From: Bacteroides ndongoniae
GTDB taxonomy: Bacteria > Bacteroidota > Bacteroidia > Bacteroidales > Bacteroidaceae
Direction of reading: 5' to 3'
Assembly (NCBI RefSeq): GCF_900108345.1
Contig: NZ_FNVV01000012.1
Span: 568,978-632,977, forward strand
DNA: 64,000 bases
Positions within the stretch are counted from its first letter, which is position 1, and every line of letters starts with the position of its first letter. The position numbers and the translations under genes were made by a program. The notes below the pieces were generated by a model, which was not told the DNA's origin, made no database searches, and saw only the letters and a list, made by a program, of their open reading frames with translations. Below are positions 9,149-18,000 of the stretch, one piece after another.

Positions 9149-11620
9149 TCAACCAGCTATTTCGACGGTCACTGTGTTGCCGCAATGCAGGCCTTGGGGC
9201 AGTGCGATGCGGTGTGCCTTACCGTTCAGGGTGACGGTGATTTCCTTCAGGTTGGCATCCATGGCAGCGTCGGTCACCGAGATGGTCTGTTTGCCATCTT
9301 TTTGCTGTATCATGACGGCGCAGGGCACGGATGTCTGCAGGCTGATGCCTTTGGCTTTCAGACCTTTGTTGCCCGGATAGAATACGGCCTGGGTAACACT
9401 ACGGTCGTTGGTGCGCACGGCTTGTACGAGGGTATCGTTTTGCAGCACCTCGAACGGCAGACGTTCGCCGGGGACTCCCTGACCGGTGTAGACGGCATAA
9501 CCGTAAGTGTCGTTCACCGGTTGCTGTCCGTGGTCGGCCCAGATGCGGAGGATTTGTACCTGTTCGGGCAGATCGGCCGTTTTCTTGTTCGACGGGTTCA
9601 GTTTTTGCCAGTTGGTCGGGCGTGTTTCGCAGGCGACGAATGCTTTGGATGTATATTCCGGCAGGATGCAATACGAGAATTTTCCCTGTTGGGTCAGCCA
9701 GATGGCTTTCTTCTTGTTGCCTTCGAGCGTGGTCTCGCCTTTGCCCAGCACTTCTTTTTTGCCGTTTCGGGTGATGAACACTTCACCGGTCAGTGCGGTC
9801 TGGTCGAGGGTGGTACGTATGTGTCCTTCTTCGTCGGGATTCATGTTGGTGACACCGGCGCCCAGTGCTACGAAGTAGTCGCCCAGGATGAAATAACCTT
9901 TATAGGCCTTGAATCCGTACAGGAGGCTGTTCTCTACGTTTCTGTCGCCCTTGTCGTTTACGTTCTCCTTGTCTGCACCGTGCATCTTTTCGAAGATGTA
10001 TCCGGCTACTCCGTTCTCGCCCGAGTCGGTGGCGCCGGCTGCAAAGTTATACTTGCTGCAGTAGCCTCGCCAGTTGGTCACGGGGACGAGCTTGTCCATG
10101 CCTTCGCGGGCTGTGACACCGGGCATTGCCGTTACGTCCCAGCCACCCATGACGCGGAAGTACTCGTCACCGTCGCGTTGGAAAAGGGTAGCTCCGTCGG
10201 TGGGATAGAAGTTGTAATTGTCGGCAAAAGCGGCACTTTCCAGTCCGTCGGTGCGTCGGGATGCCATATTGATGCAAATATGGTAGTCGGGGGTTTTCTT
10301 CATCAGGTCGTCGTTGTTGTAGAACCAGCGTACGCCCGTGTACATGCCGTTGTCGTAACCTTGCATGTTGATGCGGTTTTCTCCAGCTTCCTTCTGCAGT
10401 TGCTTCAGTTCGGCCTGCTCCTCCGGTGTGAAGGAACTGATCCAGTTGCTTACAACGTTGGCAAGCAATTTCTTATAGGGAATGGGTTTCTCCGTAGGAT
10501 TGTAGACGTAAGAATAACGGTCTAGTCCCGGCAAGCGGAATCCTTTGTAATAGTACCAGTTTCCGCCACGGAAGAAGTTCATCAGTGCTTCGGCGTTGGT
10601 GCGGGTCAGCTGCTTGGCCCAGGGCGTACCGTTCAGCATGGTCAGCATGTTCAGGGCATTGAATGTGCCGTCGATGGGGTAACCCCATATCAGACACTGC
10701 ATGCCGTGCCCCCATCCGGCACCGTCGGCTGTAAAGCCTTCGGTCCAGAACGATTCGTTGTACGTTGTCTGTGATGTCATGCTGATGCCTTTCTGGCAAA
10801 TCTCGGCCAGCAGGTCGATCATGGGGACAGAACTGTACATCGCCGCTACGGGCAGCAGGGAGCGGTATCCCAATGCGTTTCCGCCAACCCACCATACGTG
10901 GTTACGGAAGCGCTCGATGCTTACCACGTTTTTATCCGTCTCGTCGTTACGGAGCGGTTGGGTCCAGGCTTCCAGGCCGACAGCTTTCAGCATGTCGCAG
11001 GCTTCGGTCAGCAGGGGTGTTGCCTCTCCCCGTTCTGCCTGGTCCATCTTATCCAGCAGAGCGAAGTAGAGGTTGACCGCAGCCGTAGGAATGGCAAAGC
11101 ACGAAGCATGGAAACGTGGTTTGTTGTTGGGACGACGCACTTCGATTTCGCCATAGTGCAGGATGGCTTTCTGAATTTTCTCCGACAGGGCTTCGTCATC
11201 TGCAATCTTGCCCAGCCGGATGGCACTTGCTATCTGAAACAGACGCTCGTAGGCCGAAGCAATGAAGATGCCCACGACGTCTCCTGTCGTATTCTCGAAT
11301 CCTTTCTGATAAGCATTGTTCTTTTCGAAGTCTCTTTCGGTCGGGTTCATGTCGGCAAAGGTACCGTCTTCGCCCAGCTGCTTCAGGAAGTTCTGCACTT
11401 GCTCCAGGTTCGAAGTGGGTTGCAGGCGGTAGGGATGGTTGTGGAAGTAATCCCTCATCTTTTTTACCGCTTCCAGCTTGTTGCTGTCTTGGTTGTATTC
11501 GGCCGCTTCCTGATAGTAGCGACGGTAGTTTTCGAAAGCGAAATCGCGTTCGGCTTGTTGGGCAAAAGCCGATGAAGCCGTGGCGAAAAGTATGCTTGTC
11601 AGGATAAATCTGATTTTCAT
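9149..11620 (-). CDS. PL8-superfamily glycosaminoglycan lyase (chondroitinase AC/hyaluronate-lyase-like; PL29 possible)
   Basis: This 823-residue exported protein has a signal peptide ending SAFAQ, a helical N-terminal half and a beta-rich C-terminal half, the layout of PL8 lyases. Features matching the family are NHVWWVGGNALGYRSLLP (in place of the usual NWW...EIG..P segment), DGAGWGHGMQ...WGY, which puts a probable catalytic His305 and Tyr314 nine residues apart as in the AC and hyaluronate lyases, an NMASRRTDGLE stretch, and GGWDVTAMPGVTA like the WDW..PGTT turn of the beta-sandwich. It is clearly different from the ABC-type neighbour. The founding PL29 chondroitin lyase of B. thetaiotaomicron is another possible home. 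It is followed by a repeat array and then a sulfatase. Confidence 0.75.
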   Translation of the reverse strand: MKIRFILTSILFATASSAFAQQAERDFAFENYRRYYQEAAEYNQDSNKLEAVKKMRDYFHNHPYRLQPTSNLEQVQNFLKQLGEDGTFADMNPTERDFEKNNAYQKGFENTTGDVVGIFIASAYERLFQIASAIRLGKIADDEALSEKIQKAILHYGEIEVRRPNNKPRFHASCFAIPTAAVNLYFALLDKMDQAERGEATPLLTEACDMLKAVGLEAWTQPLRNDETDKNVVSIERFRNHVWWVGGNALGYRSLLPVAAMYSSVPMIDLLAEICQKGISMTSQTTYNESFWTEGFTADGAGWGHGMQCLIWGYPIDGTFNALNMLTMLNGTPWAKQLTRTNAEALMNFFRGGNWYYYKGFRLPGLDRYSYVYNPTEKPIPYKKLLANVVSNWISSFTPEEQAELKQLQKEAGENRINMQGYDNGMYTGVRWFYNNDDLMKKTPDYHICINMASRRTDGLESAAFADNYNFYPTDGATLFQRDGDEYFRVMGGWDVTAMPGVTAREGMDKLVPVTNWRGYCSKYNFAAGATDSGENGVAGYIFEKMHGADKENVNDKGDRNVENSLLYGFKAYKGYFILGDYFVALGAGVTNMNPDEEGHIRTTLDQTALTGEVFITRNGKKEVLGKGETTLEGNKKKAIWLTQQGKFSYCILPEYTSKAFVACETRPTNWQKLNPSNKKTADLPEQVQILRIWADHGQQPVNDTYGYAVYTGQGVPGERLPFEVLQNDTLVQAVRTNDRSVTQAVFYPGNKGLKAKGISLQTSVPCAVMIQQKDGKQTISVTDAAMDANLKEITVTLNGKAHRIALPQGLHCGNTVTVEIAG

Positions 11621-11666
11621 GGATTATTGAAGTTTATTTTATCGGGTTAGAATTGTTCGTATCTGT

Positions 11667-13208
11667 TCAAATGCCTTTCTTAACTGTTTCCAGCAGCTTT
11701 GACAATCGCTCTACCTCTTGCGGATGTTCGTTGGCTACATTTGTCTTTTCCGAGGGGTCGGTACACAGATTGTACAGCTGCGGCTGAGGACTGTTACCCA
11801 GTTCCATTTTTGTCCAGCGTTCGGTAGCCGGTTTGTCGCTGGGTTCGATGTATTTCCAGTCGCCTTGAATGATAGACAAGGTGTTGTTTAAGTTTTGCTG
11901 TACGACGTATTCGCAACCGTTGTTGTCCTTGCCGAGGAATGTTCCCAGCTGGTCGCGGCTGTCGGGGGCTGCCCCTTCGGGGATGTCATGGTTCAGCAGA
12001 GTAGCAAACGAGGCGTATACATCGATCATCGAGAATGGAGCCTGCTGTTTGCCCGGCTTGATGACGGCTGGCCAGCGTACGATGAACGGAATGCGGGTAC
12101 CGGCTTCGAAGGCGCTGTATTTACCTCCGCGGTAGTGCTTCATAGGGGTGTGGCCGTTCAGTAACTCGAATGCCTGATCCTGATAGCCGTCGTCGATGAC
12201 GGGGCCGTTGTCGCTACAGAATACAAAGATGGTATTGTCGGCCAGATTCAGGCTGTCTAGTGTGTGCATGATTTCGCCCACGGTCCAGTCCAGTTGCAGA
12301 ATAACGTCACCGCGGGGACCAAGACCGCTCTTTCCGGCAAAACGCGGATGGGCTACACGGGGCACATGTACGTCTTGCGTACCCATATAGAGGAAGAACG
12401 GTTCGTCTTTGTGGTTGATGATGAAGTCCTTTGCCTTTTCGGTGATATTGTCGGCAATGTTCTCGTCCACCCAAAGGGCCGATTTACCTCCCGTCATCCA
12501 TCCGATGCGGGGTATTCCGTTGACGATGGTATTGTTGTGTCCCTGGCTGGGTTTCATCTTAACAAGTTCCGGATTTTCGAGTCCGGTAGGCCAGTCACCT
12601 ACTTTGTGGTCATAGCTGACGGTAATCGGGTCGTTGGGGTCAAGATTGACTACACGTCCGTTTTCGACAAACACGCAAGGTACACGGTCGACTGTGGCAG
12701 GGATGATGAATTCGTAGTCGAACCCGATGTCCTGTGTATTGGGCTTTATCAGGGTATTGAAGTCGGTACCTCCTTTGGGACCCAGTCCTAAATGCCATTT
12801 TCCTACTACTCCGGTAGCATAACCTTCAGTCTTGAACATGTCGGCCATGGTGATTCGGGCTGTATCGATGATCAGTTCCGAGTTACCGGGTGCAATGCCT
12901 GTATTTTCCTGACGCCAGGGGTACATACCTGTCAGCAGTCCGAAACGTGAAGGAGTACTTGTAGAAGAGGTGGCATAGGCGTTGGTAAACTGCATGCCTT
13001 GTCCTGCCAGCCGGTCGATATTAGGTGTATTGACGCGGGTGGCTCCGTAACAACTCAGGTCTCCGATGCCCAAATCGTCAGTAATTAGGTAAATTACGTT
13101 GGGCTTTTGTGACGGTTGTCCGTCTGCTTGTTTTTTGGCAGCGTTGCCGCATCCGGTCAGCAGGGCAGCTCCGGGTAATAAGGTCAACAGGTAAGATAAA
13201 TGTTTCAT
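11667..13208 (-). CDS. Serine-type S1 sulfatase, lipoprotein
   Basis: This 513-residue sulfatase begins at the ATG giving MKHLSYLLTLLPGAALLTGC, a lipoprotein signal with Cys20; the longer frame upstream adds 21 residues with no signal character. It has the S1 opening KPNVIYLITDDLG (Asp44/Asp45 for metal), the activation motif STPSR at residues 84-88 (serine type) followed by LLTGMYPWR, and a FCSDNGP segment. The long arylsulfatase-A-like C-terminal part ends with KLLETVKKGI. It resembles the Bacteroides chondroitin 6-O-sulfatases of subfamily S1_15, but the assignment rests on general likeness and context. It is the first gene of the minus-strand lyase/sulfatase run, 46 bp before the PL8-like gene. 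Confidence 0.9.
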   Translation of the reverse strand: MKHLSYLLTLLPGAALLTGCGNAAKKQADGQPSQKPNVIYLITDDLGIGDLSCYGATRVNTPNIDRLAGQGMQFTNAYATSSTSTPSRFGLLTGMYPWRQENTGIAPGNSELIIDTARITMADMFKTEGYATGVVGKWHLGLGPKGGTDFNTLIKPNTQDIGFDYEFIIPATVDRVPCVFVENGRVVNLDPNDPITVSYDHKVGDWPTGLENPELVKMKPSQGHNNTIVNGIPRIGWMTGGKSALWVDENIADNITEKAKDFIINHKDEPFFLYMGTQDVHVPRVAHPRFAGKSGLGPRGDVILQLDWTVGEIMHTLDSLNLADNTIFVFCSDNGPVIDDGYQDQAFELLNGHTPMKHYRGGKYSAFEAGTRIPFIVRWPAVIKPGKQQAPFSMIDVYASFATLLNHDIPEGAAPDSRDQLGTFLGKDNNGCEYVVQQNLNNTLSIIQGDWKYIEPSDKPATERWTKMELGNSPQPQLYNLCTDPSEKTNVANEHPQEVERLSKLLETVKKGI

Positions 13209-13245
13209 GGTCTTAGGACTTAAATTTGAATTATGGGTTCTTGGG

Positions 13246-13253
13246 CAAAGATA
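13246..13253 (-). promoter_or_regulatory. Bacteroides -7 box for the sulfatase/lyase operon
   Basis: On the minus strand this reads TATCTTTG, a perfect match to the Bacteroides -7 consensus TAnnTTTG, 37 bp upstream of the sulfatase start codon. No TTTG lies at the usual 19-21 bp further upstream, which would fit a promoter that needs an activator such as an HTCS. Confidence 0.5.
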
Positions 13254-13450
13254 GCGACTAATTTCCGGCAAAGGTGTACAAGAGCGTACAGCAGAAGGTC
13301 ACAAATAGTACATTTTCGGACAATAACTTTTGCTTCTCTTCTGTCTATAGACCAATCGGGGCGTGGGAAAGTAATGAGCTGACGAAACATTTGTGGCAAG
13401 CTGTTTCAAGGGATACTTTTGTTCTGCCTCTCCCTTTGTCTTTTCCTGAG

Positions 13451-13591
13451 CTTGACAGCTTGGTATCCCAATATTATAACATTTCCTCACGCGCGTGCAG
13501 GTGAAGCTTAACTTTCATTCACAATAGTGTTAAACCTCACCTACACGCGCGCGTAGAAAAAGTTGGTATTTTGAGGAGCCAAGCTGTCAAG
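13451..13591. repeat. 141-bp imperfect palindrome
   Basis: The outer arms are a perfect 13-bp inverted pair, CTTGACAGCTTGG (13451-13463) and CCAAGCTGTCAAG (13579-13591). Further in, ACGCGCGTGCAGGTGA (13489-13504) pairs with the complement of TCACCTACACGCGCGCGT (13537-13554), and the stretches between also match in part, so almost the whole segment could fold into one long hairpin around an AT-rich loop at about 13,513-13,530. It could be a MITE-like palindromic element or a strong RNA structure. I see no clear target duplication. Confidence 0.7.
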
Positions 13592-13735
13592 TGTAATGTT
13601 TTTGTTGAGAAAAGACGGATTAAAAAATCTTCCCATGGCAATATGCAAATAATAATCGTTAAATTTGTGGACTCTTTTTTTAGGTATCCTAAAATTGGAT
13701 GTTTACCATTATTCATAACTTAATTTTAGTTCTCT

Positions 13736-14722
13736 ATGAAACGTTTTTTGTTCTTTTTCTTTTTGTTGGGCGTGAATCATATAATACTTCATGCCCAGAA
13801 CGCTACTTTGAAGTTTAATAAAAACGGTGAGTTTAAAATTGTACAGTTTACCGATGTGCATTTCAAATATGGTAATCCAGCTTCAGACATAGCGTTAGAA
13901 CGTATTGATGAAGTACTCAAAAATGAGCGTCCGGATTTGGTCGTATTGACAGGCGACGTGATTTATGCACAACCAGCCAATGATGGGATGCGGATGGTAT
14001 TGGAACGCATGGCGAAACGGGACATACCGTTTGTCGTAACCTTTGGTAATCACGATGACGAACAGGGAATGACCCGTGCGCAGTTGTATGATACCATTCG
14101 TACAGTGCCGGGTTGTTTGCAGCCCGAACGAGGTGATTGCGATTCGCCCGATTATACCCTGACTGTACAAGCATCCGATGGTAAGCGTGATGCTGCTATA
14201 CTTTATTTTTTTGATTCTCATTCTTATTCAAAACTGGAGGGAGTGAAAGGGTACGATTGGCTAACATTCGAACAGGTGGCTAATTTTCGTCGGCAGAGCG
14301 CTTTGTTTACAAAAAACAATGGAGGCCAACCGTTGCCTGCCCTGTCTTTCTTCCACATTCCGCTGCCTGAATACAACCAGGCAGCATCCAGCGAAGAAGC
14401 CATCCTGATAGGTACGCGTATGGAGAAAGCCTGTGCGCCTGCCTTGAATACGGGGATGTTCACCGCTATGAAGGAAGCGGGCGATGTGATGGGTGTCTTC
14501 GTAGGCCATGACCATGATAACGACTACGCCGTGATGTGGCATGGTATTCTGTTGGCTTACGGACGATATACGGGTGGAAATACTGTTTACAACCACTTGC
14601 CCAATGGCGCGCGCGTCATCGTGCTGAAGGAAGGCCAGCGTACGTTTGATACGTGGATTGATTTGGCTGGCGGTCAGCAGGTGAACCGTTCGACTTATCC
14701 CGACAGTTTCGTGAAGAAGTAA
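13736..14722 (+). CDS. Exported calcineurin-like metallophosphoesterase
   Basis: This 328-residue protein has a signal peptide (MKRFLFFFFLLGVNHIILHA) and the full set of metallophosphoesterase motifs: FTDVH (Asp40, His42), LTGD (Asp74), FGNHDDE (Asn105, His106), a single histidine in FFHIPLPEY, and GHDHDND near residue 262. It probably hydrolyses a phosphoester in the periplasm; the substrate cannot be read from the sequence. It is transcribed away from the lyase/sulfatase operon and converges on the HTCS gene. Related enzymes are common near Bacteroides glycan loci. A palindromic array starts 10 bp after the stop codon. Confidence 0.9.
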   Translation: MKRFLFFFFLLGVNHIILHAQNATLKFNKNGEFKIVQFTDVHFKYGNPASDIALERIDEVLKNERPDLVVLTGDVIYAQPANDGMRMVLERMAKRDIPFVVTFGNHDDEQGMTRAQLYDTIRTVPGCLQPERGDCDSPDYTLTVQASDGKRDAAILYFFDSHSYSKLEGVKGYDWLTFEQVANFRRQSALFTKNNGGQPLPALSFFHIPLPEYNQAASSEEAILIGTRMEKACAPALNTGMFTAMKEAGDVMGVFVGHDHDNDYAVMWHGILLAYGRYTGGNTVYNHLPNGARVIVLKEGQRTFDTWIDLAGGQQVNRSTYPDSFVKK

Positions 14723-14732
14723 TTGTAAAGAG

Positions 14733-14799
14733 CCTCTTTAGAAGTCTAAAGTCCCTCTTTGCAGTGCTAAAGAGGGACTTTATAGAGGACAAAGAGGGA
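14733..14799. repeat. 21-22-bp periodic palindromes with terminator-like hairpin
   Basis: Three palindromes follow one another: CTTTAGAAGTCTAAAG (14736-14751), CTTTGCAGTGCTAAAG (14757-14772) and a weaker CTTTATAGAGGACAAAG (14778-14794), with centres 21-22 bp apart. Within this, AAAGTCCCTCTTT (14748-14760) and AAAGAGGGACTTT (14769-14781) form a perfect 13-bp stem with an 8-nt loop. It starts 10 bp after the metallophosphoesterase stop, so it may act as its 3' end. No clear T-run follows the stem. Confidence 0.65.
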
Positions 14800-14866
14800 T
14801 CTTGTTGGTGGTAAAAGGATGATGAAAAATGATTGATGATTCAACTTTGACTTCGTCGATTTTCAA

Positions 14867-15003
14867 TTCGTAAGCTCAAGTTACTGTTAACGAACAATCA
14901 GTAGACGAGTTGACAAGGCGTTTGCGGCAAGCCGTTTCAAGCGGAACTTTGTCAGGCAGGCCGTTTCGGCCTTGTAAGTTTGTTGACTGAAGCCTTGTCA
15001 ACT
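14867..15003 (+). repeat. MITE-like element, copy 1 (overlaps HTCS 3' end)
   Basis: The core 14908-15003 (96 bp) is bounded by a perfect 12-bp inverted repeat, AGTTGACAAGGC and GCCTTGTCAACT, and contains smaller palindromes such as GGCCGTTTCGGCC. The same sequence, about 80% identical over the core, lies in inverted orientation at 21146-21281. Similarity extends outside the core to the shared AAGCTCAAGTTA at about 14872. The right end supplies the last serine codon and the TGA stop (14998-15000) of the HTCS gene. There is no coding capacity, so any movement would need an enzyme encoded elsewhere. Confidence 0.8.
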
Positions 15004-18000
15004 GGTTTCTTCGTTATCTTTATCTTCGTTCCCCTTACTGTCACTGTTTTCCCCATTTTCTCCTTTCCGGTAGGCAAGTGGGCTGACGTGGTAAACGTCT
15101 TTGAAGCATTTCGAGAAATAGCGCGAAGAGCTGAACCCGATGCGGTCGGATATTTCCGTGATGTTCAGTTCCGGGTTGTTACGAAGCATTAGAGCACCTT
15201 TCTTCAGACGGATGGTGAGGACAAATTCGTTAGGCGTTTGTCCGGTAATGGCTTTCAGTTTGGCAAACAGATTGGTGCGTGCCATAGCCATTTCGCGTGC
15301 AAAGACGGTTACGTTGAATTCGGTATCGTCTATATGCTTTTCGATAATTTCCATTGCTCGGTCCAACAAATCTTTGTCGATCGGATTGGTGGCAAGCATT
15401 TGCACAGCAGCCTGTGGTTGCTTGCTGAATTTTTCCTGCAACAGAACCCGTGAATTGACCAGATTGTTGCACCGAGAGATAAGCAGACTGGTATTGAACG
15501 GTTTGGTGATGTAATCGTCGGCTCCGATACGCAGTCCTTCGATGTTCTGTTCGATAGTAGTACGTGCGGTCAGCAGCACTACCGGTATGTGGCACGTGTT
15601 GAAGTCGGCTTTAATCTGTTTGCACAGATCAGTACCCGACATACGTGGCATAACCACATCGCTGACAACAATGTTAGGCATTTCCTTGCGTACCAGTTCC
15701 AGGCCTTCTTCTCCATCGGCTGCCGTTATTACCTGATAGAAAGGCTTGAAGATATTGGCAAGCATTTCCCTGATGGACTCATTATCCTCTACGATCAATA
15801 TTTTGGCATCAGAGAGTTGTTTCAGGGGAGCTGCTTCTTCCAGTTCTTCCTGGGGCAAGGCAATTGGAGTTTCGGGACGGATGATTTCTTCTTGAGGTTC
15901 TTCCTCTGTCTGTTTGCTCAGTTCTTCTTGGGCAAAGTGAGCGTTGCCTAAAGGTAAGGTCACGATGAAGCTGGTGCCTTTGCCCAATTCGCTTTCTACG
16001 CGGATAGAGCCGTGATGCAGTTCTACGATACCTTTGGTTAGTGCCAGGCCAATACCGGTACCTTCTTTGTTGGCATCTTTCGAATCGACCGGATCAATCT
16101 GATAGAAACGGTCGAAGATCTTGTCTATTTCTTTAGCGTCGATTCCGCTGCCGGTATCGCTGACACGGATGACAGCATTGCTGCCTTCCGTCCGAATGCC
16201 CAGTGTGATGGTATCTTCGGCTTTGGTATGCTTGATGGCATTGGACAGCAGATTGTTGACAACCTTTTGCATCTGTTTCTGGTCGTACCACACTTCAAGA
16301 CTGTCGGTTTCTTTGTCGAAGTTGAAGTTGATTTGTTTGGTGCTGGCATATTCCAGGAACAACAGGTAGTTTTCGTACAGGAACTTGACGATATTGTGCG
16401 GGGCAGCCTTTATCTTCATGTGGCCTTGTTCCTGCTTGCGGAAGTCGAGCAATTCGGTAATCAGCTCGCGCAATTGCAGGCTGTTTTTGTAGATACTCAA
16501 TATCTTATTGTAGATATTCGGAGTAAAGTGCTGCACTTGCAGCAATGTTTCTACCTGGGCTACAATCAGCGTAAGCGGAGTACGGAATTCGTGCGATATA
16601 TTGGTAAAGAAGCGCAGTTTGTACTGGTTCAAGGCTTCTACGTCCTGAATGTGTTTCTGTTCGTATTTCAGTGATTCGCTCAGTTTGATTCGTGTTTTGT
16701 AAGCACGTATCAGATACCATAGCAAGGCTCCGATGATAACTGCATAAAGCAGGTAAGCCAAAGGGGTCTTGTAGAATGGTGGAAGTATGTGGATGGTGAG
16801 CTGTACTTCCGGGCAAATATTGTTATTCATGTGTTCGGGCCTGATCTGCAGATGATAAGTCCCGGCATTCAGATTGGTATAAGTGATGTTGTGCAACCCA
16901 CGAGTACTGTTCCATTCTTTGGAGAAGCCTTCCAGGCGGTAGATAATGTTGTCCTTGTTGGCTGCTACATAGTTGGACGTAGCAAACTCGATACTGAACA
17001 TATTCTGGTTGGCATGCAGCGTGATTTCTTGAGTATGGGATAGAGCTTGTTCCAAGATACCGGTTTCGTCGCCTACCTGTACTTCTTTTCCGTTGACAAT
17101 CAGGCGTGAAAGGTTTATCTTATAAGGCTTCGGAGTAAAGTTAAGTTCCATTTCGTGGAAAGAAATCATTCCTTGTGTACCTCCCAGGAAGATTTCTCCG
17201 TCGCGTGTTACGCAGAGTGCATTTTCATTGACAGCTGTCAGAGGAAATCCGTTTTCTGTACTGTAATTACGGAATGTTTTGTTTCGTTGGTCGAAAATAG
17301 AGAAGCCGTGATTGATAAGTAACAGCAAGTTGCCACTTACCGGCGATTCTTTTACCTTATAGATACAGTCGTTGGCAAGTCCGTTTTGTGCTCGGTCAAA
17401 GTTTTCGAATTGGTCTTTGTCCGGATGGTACAGGTCGAGCCCGCTACCCGATGTCGCGAACCACAGGTTTCCTTTACTATCTTGTGTGATGTCGTTTACG
17501 TTGTTGTTGCTGATGCCATGCGGTGTATTGGGGGTGTGCCGATAATGGGTTAATGTTTGGGTATCAAATTTATATCGGAATACTCCTTCGCCGGTAGTGG
17601 CAATCCACAGATTGCCTGCTTTATCTATCATGATGTCTGCAACAATCTTGATGGATTTTCCTTCTTTGCTGTCTTTAAACAGTTGCTCACATTTTCCATT
17701 TTGCGGATTGAAGAGGCAGATTCCGTTTTCTGTGGCAATGATCAGTTGGTCTTTATAAGGCTCGATATCGCGGACCAGGTCTGATGGAAGTGTTTCGGGA
17801 TTGCCTTGTTGCATCCTGTAGTGAGTAATGTGACCTGTTCTCAGGTCCAATTTGTTCAAACCTCCTACATGTACTCCAATCCACAAAGCTTTCCGTGCAT
17901 CGTCGTAATATAAAGCTTTGATGTTGTTGTTGGAGAGTCCATAAGGAGCCTTTCCCGGTAAGAACCATTTGAATTCGTTTGTTTGTCGGTTGTAGAAGTT

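Larger units (their letters stand above)
13209..13735. other. Intergenic region between divergent sulfatase and phosphoesterase genes
   Basis: These 527 bases hold no convincing gene. They contain a -7 box for the minus-strand sulfatase operon (13246-13253), a 141-bp imperfect palindrome (13451-13591), and a possible -7 box, TAAATTTG, at 13660-13667 for the plus-strand phosphoesterase without a clear -33 partner. The region is where binding sites for the nearby HTCS regulator would be expected. Confidence 0.7.

Noticed and set aside
9140..10525. A 461-codon plus-strand open frame
   Set aside because: It is antisense to the PL8-like lyase, lacks a promoter or any recognisable domain, and its residues follow from reverse reading of a G+C-rich coding strand.
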